Counted from the first letter of the stretch, positions 24,875 to 33,609 are shown. The stretch is DNA of 64,000 nucleotides from Chryseobacterium candidae (GCF_004916905.1 NZ_SDLV01000006.1:1-64000), one strand, 5' to 3'. Notes: a model not told the origin generated them from the letters alone. Program-made: numbers and translations.

Positions 24875-26095
24875 TTAATGAGCCAATATGCTTTCAAGAT
24901 CTTTCCAGAACATTGGATAAGACTTTTCTACTACATCTTCATCTTCAATATTGAGTTCTTTAATAAGGCAGAACGGAGCAAAACTCATCGCCATTCTATG
25001 ATCCTGATACGTTTTGATTGAAATATCATCTTGTGGCTCTCCAAAACTGATTGATTTAATCGTCAAATCTGTGATCTCTGTTTCAGTACCCAGTTTTTTA
25101 AGCTCATTATATAAAGCAAGAAGCCTGTCGGTTTCCTTTACTCTTAAGGTCCCCAGTCCGGAAATCTCAAAAGGAATTTTTAAAGCGGCTGCTGTTACAC
25201 AAAGAGTTTGTGCAATGTCCGGACAGTCGTTCATATCCAGCATAATTTTTTCCGGGAAAGAAAAATCAGGCAGAGGTTCAAGTGTTAGTTGATGCTCATC
25301 TTCAGAAAATGTTGTTTTAATCCCGAAAAACTTTTCATAGATATCAGCAATGGCGGAATCTCCCTGCGTAGACTCTTTATAAAAACTCTTCAGGTGAATC
25401 GTCTTTCTTCCTAACGCACAGATGGAGTAGAAGTAAGAAGCCGAACTCCAGTCGCTTTCCACTTCATAATGTACAACCTCAGAATTGTCAGGATTAAAAG
25501 GTTTTACTTTGATGGTATTTCCTTCAAAACTGCTTTGAATGCCAAATCTGGTCAGAATATCAAGGGTCATTTCAATATATGATCTTGAAGTAACATCGCC
25601 CACAAGATTAATGACCAAACCATTTTCTAGCTTTCCTGCAATAAGAAGGAGTGATGTGATAAACTGGCTTGATATATTGGCCGGAACATTCACCGAAGTC
25701 TGAGTAATCTTTCTTCCTGTAATTTTTAAAGGGGGAAAACCTTCATTTTCCATATATTCAATTTCCACTCCAAGATCCCTTAAAGCACTTACCAGATTTT
25801 TGATAGGTCTTTCCTTCATTCTTCCCGAACCTGTAAGAACGGTTGTCTTTCCTTCATGAATAGAATAATAAGAAGTAAGAAAACGCATTGCCGTTCCTGC
25901 ATGATGAATGTCTACCACATCAGTATTTTCAGACAATGCTTTTTTCAGCAACTGAGTATCCTGGGAATTGGATAGATTCCCGATTTTTATATTGCTAAAC
26001 AGACTTTCCAGAATCAATAAACGATTCGAAATACTTTTCGAACCGCTGATCTGTACTGTTGTATCACCTAATAATTTTGATTTTTCTAGCTTCAT
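24875..26095 (-). CDS. aroA: 3-phosphoshikimate 1-carboxyvinyltransferase (EPSP synthase)
   Basis: Sixth step of the shikimate pathway: joins shikimate 3-phosphate and phosphoenolpyruvate (EC 2.5.1.19). 406 residues, slightly shorter than the usual 425-450. Visible motifs: ISGSKSISNR near the N-terminus (substrate-binding Lys), HAGTAMRFLTSY for the NAGTAMR motif, TGSGRMKERPI, SSQFITSLLL, a DMNDCPDIAQTL segment with the catalytic Asp, LRVKETDRL, and YQDHRMAMSFA. Monocistronic, with its own strong terminator, apart from other aro genes. Confidence 0.96.
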   Translation of the reverse strand: MKLEKSKLLGDTTVQISGSKSISNRLLILESLFSNIKIGNLSNSQDTQLLKKALSENTDVVDIHHAGTAMRFLTSYYSIHEGKTTVLTGSGRMKERPIKNLVSALRDLGVEIEYMENEGFPPLKITGRKITQTSVNVPANISSQFITSLLLIAGKLENGLVINLVGDVTSRSYIEMTLDILTRFGIQSSFEGNTIKVKPFNPDNSEVVHYEVESDWSSASYFYSICALGRKTIHLKSFYKESTQGDSAIADIYEKFFGIKTTFSEDEHQLTLEPLPDFSFPEKIMLDMNDCPDIAQTLCVTAAALKIPFEISGLGTLRVKETDRLLALYNELKKLGTETEITDLTIKSISFGEPQDDISIKTYQDHRMAMSFAPFCLIKELNIEDEDVVEKSYPMFWKDLESILAH

Positions 26096-26112
26096 TATGA
26101 TCTACATTATCT

Positions 26113-26160
26113 TTAAAATGATGAGTTATAAATGCATGTATTATTTATAACTCATCATTT
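26113..26160. terminator. long palindromic terminator behind the MazG-like gene
   Basis: Arms of about 17 bp (ATGATGAGTTATAAAT and its exact complement) surround a 9-base loop; A/T runs flank both sides. It lies between the mazG-like stop at 26165 and the aroA start, so it should end the lipoprotein-mazG transcript. Confidence 0.75.
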
Positions 26161-26164
26161 ATCA

Positions 26165-26491
26165 TTATTTCAATTTTTCGTTGTTCTGATGCCGGTCTTT
26201 ATCACGGTCAGTTTTAATTTTCATTTTTTTGTCGAAAGCGTCCTGTAGGTTGACTCCGGTTTGATTGGCTAAACATAATGTTACGAAAAGCACATCTGCC
26301 AGTTCTTCACCAAGATCTTTAGTCTTGTCACTTTCCTTTTCGCTTTGTTCACCATATCTTCGGGCAATGATTCTTGCTACTTCGCCTACTTCCTCTGTCA
26401 GCATCGCCATATTGGTAAGTTCATTAAAGTACCTTACCCCAATGGTCTTGATCCATTCATCCACCTGCTGTTGTAACTGCGTAATTTCCAT
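26165..26491 (-). CDS. MazG-like nucleotide pyrophosphohydrolase
   Basis: Protein of 108 residues of the all-alpha NTP pyrophosphohydrolase superfamily, which hydrolyses nucleoside triphosphates to monophosphate and pyrophosphate, often for pool cleaning. The metal site is visible as EEVGEVARIIARR and GEELADVLFVTLCLAN (ExxE and ExxD pairs). One MazG unit, unlike the duplicated E. coli MazG. The ATG shares one base with the stop of the upstream lipoprotein gene (TAATG), so the two are translationally coupled, although no functional link is evident. Cytoplasmic. Confidence 0.9.
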   Translation of the reverse strand: MEITQLQQQVDEWIKTIGVRYFNELTNMAMLTEEVGEVARIIARRYGEQSEKESDKTKDLGEELADVLFVTLCLANQTGVNLQDAFDKKMKIKTDRDKDRHQNNEKLK

Positions 26492-27900
26492 TATTGATAA
26501 GCTCCTAAAGTTGGGTTGGTAGTTCTGGAAACATTCACAATATCAAAAGGTACCGTTGCTGCAACAGCCGCATTTCCTTTTCCAAGGGCTGGAGAACCTG
26601 GTTTTACCCTTAAATTCATTTTAGCCATAAAATAATTGACAAACTGAGGCTCTGCATTTTTTACCGTTTGTATCACATTCGGATTGTTCTCAAAAGTGAA
26701 ACCTGCTCCGGTGGCACTGGTATATTTGATTAATGAATTTTGAAGTAAAAATTCAAACTGCTGTCCCGGAGTTTGTTCAAAATGAACAGCATCATCCCTG
26801 TCAGAATATATAATACTATTTTTGATGTCAAGCTGCTGCAAAGCACCTTGTTGTGTCTGCCCGGCATCATTTTTCCATTCATTGGCGGCAAAAATTCCTG
26901 CTCTGTCGAAAGAACTCATGGTCTTGGAGTAATTCGCAATCGTAGCATGAGTATAGCTATGTTTTCCACCCAGGAAAATCCCTACACAGGATAAACCGCA
27001 GTTGTTCATTACAAGATTGTTGGCATTTACTGTAGAACCTACAGCATAAATTCCATATTCAAAGAAAGTATGGATGAAGGAATTGGTGATGGTAGCATTG
27101 GTCTGCTTCATATCCAGTCCTCTTGTGCCTCCGAAAAGTCTTGCATGGTTCATCTTAAGGGTGGAATTGGCTTCCATTTTAATAGAATTCCAGTTTTTAG
27201 GAATCGTATCATAATAAGGATCATTTCTGTCACCACGAAGAATAACCTGATCTGCCTGAGTACCGTTGATATTTAAAAAGGCTCCCGAAGAAACTTTCAT
27301 TCCACTGTTTTTATGGAAGTACACTTTAGTTCCGGCATTGATATCAAGAGTCACATTGGGATTGATAGTCAGATTTCCATAGATGATCTTCGCTTTATTG
27401 TTATTCCATGTGGTGGAATTGGTAATCACATTCGGATTGCCTGGTGTCTGGATGAAAAATTCAGCATCCTGAACCACAGAAAATAAAGTCACATGCTGTT
27501 GTCCGCCAGGGCTGGTGAAAAGAACTTTGTCTTCTGCAATCGCTTCCGGTCCTGTAGCTTCCGGAGCAATTTCAACAAAAATATAAAGGCTGTCTTTCTT
27601 TCTTAAAGGAACATTTTTAAAATCATATCCCGGTTTTCCATCTACATTGATTCTATATAATGAAGCAGCTCCTTTTTCAAGGTTCACTCTTGGGATCATA
27701 ATGTCCTTATCTTCATTGTTATATACTTTCACAACATAAGTTTCTGAACGTACCTGATGATATACCGTATCACAGAATACTGTATCTCTTGAGAAACGAA
27801 GCTCCTGCGTGGGACTGTCAAACGTTATGTCATCTTTATTACATGATACTGCTACAAGTAACATCCAGAAGGAAAAAGCCAGTAATAATTTGAATTTCAT
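26491..27900 (-). CDS. lipoprotein with right-handed beta-helix domain
   Basis: Protein of 469 residues. Leader with lipobox VAVSC near residue 20. Residues about 30-150 form an Ig-like N-terminal region. About 160-400 contain repeats typical of parallel beta helices (YGNLTINPNVTLDINAGTKVYF, SGAFLNINGTQADQVILRGD, TNATITNSFIHTFFEYGIYAVGSTVNANNLVMNNCG), as in polysaccharide lyases and adhesins, but no catalytic residues can be named. It ends in NPTLGAYQ, a common closing phrase of such proteins. Probably surface-exposed or in the outer-membrane inner leaflet. Coupled to the MazG-like gene by overlap. Confidence 0.85.
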   Translation of the reverse strand: MKFKLLLAFSFWMLLVAVSCNKDDITFDSPTQELRFSRDTVFCDTVYHQVRSETYVVKVYNNEDKDIMIPRVNLEKGAASLYRINVDGKPGYDFKNVPLRKKDSLYIFVEIAPEATGPEAIAEDKVLFTSPGGQQHVTLFSVVQDAEFFIQTPGNPNVITNSTTWNNNKAKIIYGNLTINPNVTLDINAGTKVYFHKNSGMKVSSGAFLNINGTQADQVILRGDRNDPYYDTIPKNWNSIKMEANSTLKMNHARLFGGTRGLDMKQTNATITNSFIHTFFEYGIYAVGSTVNANNLVMNNCGLSCVGIFLGGKHSYTHATIANYSKTMSSFDRAGIFAANEWKNDAGQTQQGALQQLDIKNSIIYSDRDDAVHFEQTPGQQFEFLLQNSLIKYTSATGAGFTFENNPNVIQTVKNAEPQFVNYFMAKMNLRVKPGSPALGKGNAAVAATVPFDIVNVSRTTNPTLGAYQ

Positions 27901-27924
27901 TGAAATTAAAGTTTAAGTAAGTTC

Positions 27925-27932
27925 CAAATTTA
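27925..27932 (-). promoter_or_regulatory. candidate -7 element for the beta-helix lipoprotein operon
   Basis: TAAATTTG on the minus strand, 24 bases upstream of the lipoprotein start; matches TAnnTTTG. Confidence 0.45.
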
Positions 27933-27982
27933 ACGAAAATACTTTGAATTTCTTATCAATAAAAAAATATTGAATTCAGTAT

Positions 27983-28012
27983 TTGGAAATTTAAAAAAAT
28001 GTTGTATTTTTG
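27983..28012 (+). promoter_or_regulatory. promoter of the L31 gene
   Basis: TTG at 27983-27985 and TATTTTTG at 28005-28012 with a 19-base spacer, the standard Bacteroidota housekeeping arrangement. The leader before the ATG at 28085 would be about 65 bases. Confidence 0.75.
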
Positions 28013-28084
28013 CAACCTAAAATTTAGCAGAGAAATATCCATTACTATTTCGAAAGCAAACTTAATTTTTTTAAAAATAGTATT

Positions 28085-28336
28085 ATGAAAAACGGAATCC
28101 ACCCAGAAAATTATAGACTTGTTGTTTTCAAAGATATGAGTAACGACGAGGTGTTTCTTTGCAAGTCTACTGCAGAAACAAAAGACACTATCGAGTACGA
28201 AGGACAAGAGTATCCTCTAATCAAAATGGAGATCTCTTCAACTTCTCACCCTTTCTACACTGGTAAAGTAAAACTAGTTGACACTGCAGGTAGAGTTGAT
28301 AAGTTCATGAACAAATACAAAAAATTCGCTAAATAA
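28085..28336 (+). CDS. rpmE2: 50S ribosomal protein L31, type B
   Basis: Protein of 83 residues: [26 protein letters not shown], then [10 protein letters not shown] and [13 protein letters not shown]. The lack of the CxxC zinc motif and the 80-85 residue length mark the type B (zinc-independent) form. Structural protein at the subunit interface of the large ribosomal subunit. Monocistronic, with its own promoter and terminator. In many bacteria the B form replaces a zinc form during zinc starvation; in Bacteroidota it is often the only one, and no zinc form is present in this window. Confidence 0.96.
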   Translation: MKNGIHPENYRLVVFKDMSNDEVFLCKSTAETKDTIEYEGQEYPLIKMEISSTSHPFYTGKVKLVDTAGRVDKFMNKYKKFAK

Positions 28337-28357
28337 TTTTTTGTACTTAAAAATATT

Positions 28358-28389
28358 AAAGTCTTCCAGTTCTTTGGAAGACTTTTTTT
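28358..28389 (+). terminator. terminator of the L31 gene
   Basis: AAAGTCTTCCA pairs with TGGAAGACTTT and a T run follows. Confidence 0.85.
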
Positions 28390-28401
28390 ATTGTAAATTT
28401 G
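28374..28401 (+). promoter_or_regulatory. candidate promoter of the GlmU-like gene
   Basis: TTG at 28374-28376 (inside the preceding terminator) and TAAATTTG at 28394-28401, spacer 17, with the ATG 38 bases downstream. Confidence 0.5.
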
Positions 28402-28439
28402 TTAACCTTGAATTTTAAACTTTAAATCAAAACTGAACG

Positions 28440-29600
28440 ATGCAATTAGTATTTTCAGATGCACAATATTGGGAAGACTTTCTTCCGCTTACTTTTACCC
28501 GTCCGGTTGCTGCAATGCGATGTGGAATTCTTACATTTTCAGAAAGATGGCAGAAAATTCTCGAAAACACAGAGGTTTCATACTTCACAGAAATGTATCT
28601 TCAGGAGAAATTTAAAAGCCCGGAGGAAAAAGAAAGCCTCTTTTTAGTTCCAAATTTTCTTCCCACAGAGATTGTAATTCAACAGATTAAAGATCTTAAG
28701 CAAGGAGAAGCTTTGGTTTATGAAGACGAATTAATCGCTGCAAAAATCAATATGAGAGGTTTTTCTCTGAACCAGATTGAGAAAATGACAGACATTAAGG
28801 AGGATCTTGTTTTCTTTAAAAGACCCAAAGATCTGTTTACCTATAATCATCATGCGATTGATTTTGACTTTGATCTGCTTACCAAAGGAAGAACTTCGCA
28901 GGAATTATCCTCCACAAATGGATTTTTAGGAGATAAAAAAGATCTGTTTATCGAAGAAGGAGCTGAAATTGAATTTTCCACCCTGAATACTAAAACCGGA
29001 AAAATTTATATTGGTAAAAATACAGAGGTTATGGAAGGCTGTCATCTTCGCGGGCCAATCGCTCTTTGTGATGATTCCAAATTGAATCTTGGAGCTAAAA
29101 TTTATGGGGCTACCACAATCGGTCCTCACTGTAAAGTAGGAGGAGAAGTGAATAATATCATTATCTTCGGATATTCCAGTAAAGGGCACGAAGGTTTTGT
29201 AGGAAACTCTGTGATTGGGGAGTGGTGTAATTTTGGAGCAGATACCAATTCTTCAAACATGAAAAATAATTATGGAAACGTTAAATTCTGGAATTACAGA
29301 ACCAAAACTTTTGAAGATACAGGATTGCAGTTTGCGGGATTGATTGTAGGTGATCATTCCAAAACGGCTATCAATACCCAATTGAATACAGGAACGGTAA
29401 TTGGTGTTGCTTCCAATATCTTCAAACCAGGTTTTCCACCTAACCTTGTGGAAAACTTTTCATGGGGCGGACTGAAAGATGATGAAAGATTCAAACTTGA
29501 TAAAGTATACGAAGTAGCAGAAAGAGCCATGGCGAGAAGGAAAGTAGCGTTAACAGAAGAAGATAAAGCGATTCTGAAACATATTTTTGATACGTATTAA
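28440..29600 (+). CDS. GlmU-like sugar nucleotidyltransferase/acyltransferase (alternative Bacteroidota family)
   Basis: Protein of 386 residues, from an N-terminal nucleotidyltransferase-like part (VFSDAQYWEDFLPLTFTRPVAAMRCG) to a C-terminal left-handed beta helix with hexapeptide-type turns (GKIYIGKNTEVMEGCHLRGPIAL, GATTIGPHCKVGGEV, NFGADTNSSNMKNNYG). The pattern matches the alternative bacterial GlmU group, predicted to make UDP-GlcNAc from glucosamine 1-phosphate for peptidoglycan. The usual GlmU pyrophosphorylase loop (LAAGxGTRM) is absent from the N-terminus, so the uridylyl activity is assigned by family, not by motif. Monocistronic between two terminators. Confidence 0.88.
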   Translation: MQLVFSDAQYWEDFLPLTFTRPVAAMRCGILTFSERWQKILENTEVSYFTEMYLQEKFKSPEEKESLFLVPNFLPTEIVIQQIKDLKQGEALVYEDELIAAKINMRGFSLNQIEKMTDIKEDLVFFKRPKDLFTYNHHAIDFDFDLLTKGRTSQELSSTNGFLGDKKDLFIEEGAEIEFSTLNTKTGKIYIGKNTEVMEGCHLRGPIALCDDSKLNLGAKIYGATTIGPHCKVGGEVNNIIIFGYSSKGHEGFVGNSVIGEWCNFGADTNSSNMKNNYGNVKFWNYRTKTFEDTGLQFAGLIVGDHSKTAINTQLNTGTVIGVASNIFKPGFPPNLVENFSWGGLKDDERFKLDKVYEVAERAMARRKVALTEEDKAILKHIFDTY

Positions 29601-29612
29601 TTCGATTATAAT

Positions 29613-29643
29613 AAAAACTTCAAATTTTTTTGAAGTTTTTTTA
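29613..29643 (+). terminator. terminator of the GlmU-like gene
   Basis: AAACTTCAAA pairs with TTTGAAGTTT, followed by a T-rich tail. Confidence 0.8.
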
Positions 29644-29699
29644 TTTTTGATGTAATAGATAAGTAATGGCAATTGTCTTACCTATAAGAAACAAAACTC

Positions 29700-30209
29700 A
29701 TGACCCAAGAAACTTTCAAGAATACGGTGTTTATTCTCAAAGACGAGATGTATCGTTTTGCGAAGCGGTTTGTCATGAGCAGTGATGAAGCGGAAGATGT
29801 AGTACAGGATCTCATGATGAAGTTTTGGCAGAAGAGGGATGAGCTTGAGCAATTCGGGAATTTTAAATCCTATGCGCTGAAGTCGGTCCGGAACGAATGC
29901 CTGAACCGTCTGAAGCATCACGATGTAAAAATCGGCTTTGCGGATATGCAGCTTCATCGCTCGGAGCTTTACAGTATGGAAGTTGATAACCTTAAGGAAC
30001 ATATTGTAGGATTTATCAATCAGCTCCCTGAAAAACAGAAGATGGTCATCCACTTGAAAGATGTAGAAGAATATGATGTTTCCGAAATTTCTGAAATGCT
30101 GGAAATGGAGGAAAATGCAGTAAGGGTAAACCTGATGCGTGCGAGACAAAAAGTAAAAGAACAAATCTCACAACTGATGAGCTATGAAAAAAGATCAATT
30201 ACAAGATAA
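29700..30209 (+). CDS. ECF-type RNA polymerase sigma factor
   Basis: Protein of 169 residues with the two core sigma regions only: region 2 at about 13-75 (MYRFAKRFVMSSDEAEDVVQDLMMKFWQKR) and region 4 at about 108-160 (LPEKQKMVIHLKDVEEYDVSEISEMLEMEENAVRVNLMRARQKVKEQI, with a helix-turn-helix). No N-terminal region 1, so an extracytoplasmic-function type. It overlaps the next gene, a single-pass membrane protein, by 26 bases, the usual arrangement for sigma and anti-sigma. No TAnnTTTG box was found upstream, so the operon may be autoregulated from a sigma-specific promoter. The downstream DUF4252 and GIN-domain genes are the likely core regulon. Confidence 0.93.
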   Translation: MTQETFKNTVFILKDEMYRFAKRFVMSSDEAEDVVQDLMMKFWQKRDELEQFGNFKSYALKSVRNECLNRLKHHDVKIGFADMQLHRSELYSMEVDNLKEHIVGFINQLPEKQKMVIHLKDVEEYDVSEISEMLEMEENAVRVNLMRARQKVKEQISQLMSYEKRSITR

Positions 30210-30873
30210 ATACAACGAAGTCTTCCGGGAAATTAAGGAAGAAAAAATGGACTGGAGTTTTGAAGACTTTCTTCAGACTGCAGAAGGTGCGGAGCCTGAA
30301 CAGAATACAGCACCTGTTATTCCATTGGAAGAACAGAAAAAGCCCTCCTTTCCCAAATGGTTCTGGATGGCCGCCGGTGTAATATTGATTTTCGGGATCG
30401 GTTTATTTCTCAACTCTAATAATTCCGGTACAGCAGATGTACAGGACAGGGAAAAACTGGTAAAAGACGAGATCTTAAAACAGAAGTCCGGGTTCATTGA
30501 AGAAAACAGCGATCATCAGGAACAGGTTGCCGTGAATCACACAGACTCTATTTCCGGAGTGAAAAAAGATTCTGTTTTTCAGGATAACCAGGTGGCAGAA
30601 AAAGATGTTATGGACGAAATTCTGCCTAAAAGAGGAAGACTTAAAAAGGAAAGAAAACCCAGATATGTAGATAATTCTTCCTTCCCGAATAAAAATACAA
30701 ATGATTCTGCTTCTGCATACAATGACTCATATGTCATTGTAAACGGTAAGAGAATCAGCAGTGAAAAAGAAGCCCTGGATGTTACCAGATATTCTTTTAT
30801 GAAATTAGGAAACGAGTTTAAAAAAACAGTAGCATCTTCCCAAAAAAATGAAAATCTTGACAGCGAATACTAA
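30184..30873 (+). CDS. single-pass membrane protein, candidate anti-sigma factor
   Basis: Protein of 229 residues. The cytoplasmic part, 1-56, is acidic (REIKEEKMDWSFEDFLQ), one transmembrane helix covers about 59-77 (FWMAAGVILIFGIGLFL), and a polar periplasmic region of about 150 residues follows, rich in Ser, Asp and Lys. No zinc-binding HxxxCxxC anti-sigma motif is present. The 26-base overlap with the sigma gene, the topology and the position make an anti-sigma or sigma-regulating role likely, but this rests on context. The conserved-looking tail VIVNGKRISSEKEALDVTRYSF might be a contact site. Recognised family: none. Confidence 0.75.
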   Translation: MKKDQLQDKYNEVFREIKEEKMDWSFEDFLQTAEGAEPEQNTAPVIPLEEQKKPSFPKWFWMAAGVILIFGIGLFLNSNNSGTADVQDREKLVKDEILKQKSGFIEENSDHQEQVAVNHTDSISGVKKDSVFQDNQVAEKDVMDEILPKRGRLKKERKPRYVDNSSFPNKNTNDSASAYNDSYVIVNGKRISSEKEALDVTRYSFMKLGNEFKKTVASSQKNENLDSEY

Positions 30874-30889
30874 AAATCAGATCAATCTC

Positions 30890-32176
30890 ATGAAAAAAAT
30901 ATTTTTTATAATAGCCATAATGCTAAGCAGCTTTGCAACTTATTCTGCACAGACTGAGAAATTGGATAAGCTTTTTCAGGATTTTGAAAAAAATGGAAGA
31001 GTAACATCTATCAACATCAAGAAGCCAATGTTCAAACTATTGAATACCATTGATGTGAATGATGCTTATATTGGAAAAATAAAACCTATCTTGAATGAGG
31101 TAGATGGTCTTAAAATTCTGATTATCCCTAAAATCACTTTCCCAGACCGTTTAAAAGATGAGAATCTTGCCAATATAAAAATGAATGAAGATAAGACAGA
31201 AAGAGTGAACAAAGCTTTAAAGTCTCTTAACTTCAATGAACTGATGTCCATGAGCAGTGATGGAACCTCTATGAAGTTCCTGGCTGAAGAAGAAAGAGAT
31301 AATTATCTGGAAAATCTTGTTTTCAACGTTGATTCCAAGGAAGAGAATATTATTTTTATTCTCAACGGAAAAATGAAATTATCAGATGTCAATAAAATCA
31401 TTAATTCTGGTGAAACAAGTACTTCTACTATGACTAGTACCACGAGAAGCAGCCTTACATCAGATAATACTTCTTCTTACCTGAACGGAGATAACAGAAA
31501 TGTAGGTGAATTCTCAAAAATAGATGCCAGCGTTGGGGTAAATGTTACCTTCAAACAGGAAAATACCAGAAGTGTAAAGGTGATTGCAGATGCAGATAAA
31601 CTTCAATATGTTATCACCAGAGTGGAAAGCGGAGTGTTAAAAATATACGTGGATAATAAAGGAGTCCGTAATCTGAGATTTAAAAATCTTAATGTTAACG
31701 TTTCTGCTCCTAATCTTCAAAGTATAAAAACTTCATCCGGAAGTATTTTTACAGCAGTGAATCCTGTTAATGAAAATAATATGGAGATTGATGCAGAATC
31801 TGGTTCTGTTATTAAAGGAACTTTCAATGCGAGACAGTCAGCAGCTGTTACAGTAAGTTCCGGAGCTGTTGTGAATGCTGAACTCACCACACAGAAACTG
31901 GCTTTGGATACCTCTAGCGGAGCAAGTGTAAGCTTATCCGGAGAAGCTGTTTCCGCAGTAATAGAAACGAGCAGTGGAGCTTCGTGTAAAGCCGATGACC
32001 TAAAGATTACCACAGCAGTAGCAGAATCTACTTCAGGAGCAAGTCTTTCCTTACTTGTTACAGACAAGTTGAAAGTAAGTGTTTCTTCAGGAGCTGATGT
32101 AAAACTGAGAGGAAACCCTGAGCTGGATGCCAAAGTGGACAAAATTTCGGGAGGCAGCTTAAGACAAATCAAATAA
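30890..32176 (+). CDS. exported DUF4252 plus GIN-domain (DUF2807) protein
   Basis: 428 residues from the ATG at 30890, which gives a proper signal peptide MKKIFFIIAIMLSSFATYS; an in-frame ATG 14 codons earlier overlaps the previous gene and lacks this fit. Residues about 25-165 resemble DUF4252 (KLDKLFQDFEKNGRVTSINI, VDGLKILIIPKITF). Residues about 205-425 are a GIN/DUF2807 beta-solenoid-type domain (FSKIDASVGVNVTFKQEN, IKTSSGSIFTAVNPV, repeated SSGA turns such as DTSSGASVSLSG and ETSSGASCKADD). Such a fusion is uncommon. Probably periplasmic or outer membrane; function unknown. Member of the sigma-factor operon. Confidence 0.85.
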   Translation: MKKIFFIIAIMLSSFATYSAQTEKLDKLFQDFEKNGRVTSINIKKPMFKLLNTIDVNDAYIGKIKPILNEVDGLKILIIPKITFPDRLKDENLANIKMNEDKTERVNKALKSLNFNELMSMSSDGTSMKFLAEEERDNYLENLVFNVDSKEENIIFILNGKMKLSDVNKIINSGETSTSTMTSTTRSSLTSDNTSSYLNGDNRNVGEFSKIDASVGVNVTFKQENTRSVKVIADADKLQYVITRVESGVLKIYVDNKGVRNLRFKNLNVNVSAPNLQSIKTSSGSIFTAVNPVNENNMEIDAESGSVIKGTFNARQSAAVTVSSGAVVNAELTTQKLALDTSSGASVSLSGEAVSAVIETSSGASCKADDLKITTAVAESTSGASLSLLVTDKLKVSVSSGADVKLRGNPELDAKVDKISGGSLRQIK

Positions 32177-32188
32177 AAAAACTAAACG

Positions 32189-32692
32189 ATGAAAACTCTT
32201 AAAAACATTTTTCTTTCTATTCTGATAATGGGTGTGCTTCAATCATGTATTGTTTCAGAAAAGCCGAACATTGATTTTTTTCAGAATTCAAAATATGATT
32301 TCAGAGGAGCGCAGTTTGCAAGTATTAATGTACCCATGGTTTTGGCTAAATCTTATATTAAGAAAGCTCTGAGAGAAGAAGGGGAAAGCGAAGAGACCAT
32401 AGAACTGGTTAAAAAAGCTTCTAAAATAAAGGTTCTTACTGTAACCAATGGGAATGAGAAAATGCTAAATGATTACGCTCAGTTTTTGAATCATAATCAT
32501 TATGAAGAGTGGGCCAGCATAAAACATGATGGAGATGATATCAACATTAGGGTAAAACAGGATGGAGAGATTATAAAAAATATGCTGATCACCGTAGGTT
32601 CTAAGAAAAATGAAATAGTATTCGTAGATGTGAAAGGAAACTTTACCGCCAATGATATCTCAAAAATGATTAATTCTGTTTCCGGTAAATAA
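32189..32692 (+). CDS. DUF4252-family lipoprotein
   Basis: Protein of 167 residues with lipobox MGVLQSC at about residues 14-20 and a DUF4252-type mature region (FASINVPMVLAKSYIKKALREE, IKVLTVTNGNEKMLNDYAQFLNHNHYEEWASIKHDGDDINIRVKQDG, SKKNEIVFVDVKGNFTANDISKMIN). It repeats the N-terminal domain of the preceding protein in simple form and starts 12 bases after its stop. Envelope protein of unknown role, part of the sigma-factor operon. Confidence 0.88.
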   Translation: MKTLKNIFLSILIMGVLQSCIVSEKPNIDFFQNSKYDFRGAQFASINVPMVLAKSYIKKALREEGESEETIELVKKASKIKVLTVTNGNEKMLNDYAQFLNHNHYEEWASIKHDGDDINIRVKQDGEIIKNMLITVGSKKNEIVFVDVKGNFTANDISKMINSVSGK

Positions 32693-32717
32693 TCATACCC
32701 CCTCAAATATTCGCAGC

Positions 32718-33422
32718 ATGGAAAAATTAATAAGAGAAGTCCGAATCCTTAAAATCTATGCAGTTGTACTTACCGTACTATGTGCCATGTTTTTCTTTCT
32801 CGCCTTTAAAAATCAGTCTTCCAACGAACGTTTTAAAGAAATAGATGTGGAACGTATCAATATTGTTGAAAAAGACGGAACGTTAAAGATGGTCATCAGC
32901 AATAAAGAACGTCAGCACCCCGGTTTGGTGAACCATAAAGAGATGAATCCACGGGAGAGAGAAGCGGGACTTATTTTTTTCAACTCCATGGGAGACGAAT
33001 GCGGAGGTCTTGTGTATGATGGCAATGAAAAGGAATCCGGGATGGCATATTCCGTGGATCAGAGAAATACAGATCAGATTATGCAGCTGCAATATTCTGA
33101 ATCAGCGGGTAAGGATAAAAAGAGAGTATATGGATTGAAACTTTGGGACCGACCTGATGATTTTCCTATGGAGTATCTTATTAAAGCAGCTGATTCCATC
33201 AAGAAACTGAACAATCCGGAAGCCTCCAGAAAAGCATTTGCACAATTGAAGGAGAAACGTAGGTTAGGAAGTGAGCGCTTCTTCGCAGGCAAGACAGCCA
33301 ATGGTGATGTAGGAATCTTTATCCGTGATACCAATGGGAAAGTAAGATTAAAATTATACATTGATAAAAATAATCAGACCCACATTGAAAATATCGATGA
33401 AAATGGAAACCTGGTGAAATAG
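32718..33422 (+). CDS. membrane-anchored protein of unknown function
   Basis: Protein of 234 residues. One N-terminal helix (about 10-32, LKIYAVVLTVLCAMFFFLAF) anchors a soluble periplasmic part, with phrases VERINIVEKDGTLKMVISNKERQHPG, GLIFFNSMGDECGGLVYDG and GNVGIF-like repeats (TANGDVGIFIRDTNGKVRLKLYID) that suggest a small beta-repeat domain. No known family named. Starts 25 bases after the DUF4252 gene, so probably the last gene of the sigma operon, closed by the terminator at 33489. Confidence 0.75.
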   Translation: MEKLIREVRILKIYAVVLTVLCAMFFFLAFKNQSSNERFKEIDVERINIVEKDGTLKMVISNKERQHPGLVNHKEMNPREREAGLIFFNSMGDECGGLVYDGNEKESGMAYSVDQRNTDQIMQLQYSESAGKDKKRVYGLKLWDRPDDFPMEYLIKAADSIKKLNNPEASRKAFAQLKEKRRLGSERFFAGKTANGDVGIFIRDTNGKVRLKLYIDKNNQTHIENIDENGNLVK

Positions 33423-33488
33423 ACCTTTGATTTTCCTATTTAACATATAATAAAGTAGTTTCATACTCATTCAATTATTTTGTACCGT

Positions 33489-33516
33489 AACCGTTCCGAC
33501 AAAAGAACGGTTTTTT
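33489..33516 (+). terminator. terminator of the sigma-factor operon
   Basis: AACCGTTC pairs exactly with GAACGGTT around an 8-base loop and six T follow. Confidence 0.85.
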
Positions 33517-33587
33517 GATTTAAGTTATTGATTATTAATTTTTATTTAAACTATTAAAAAGGATTTTCATATCTCACTAAAATAACC

Positions 33588-33595
33588 TAATTTTG
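33588..33595 (+). promoter_or_regulatory. candidate -7 element of guaB
   Basis: TAATTTTG, 14 bases upstream of the guaB ATG, matching TAnnTTTG. No good TTG at the -33 position. Confidence 0.55.
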
Positions 33596-33609
33596 CAAAG
33601 AAAGTAAAG

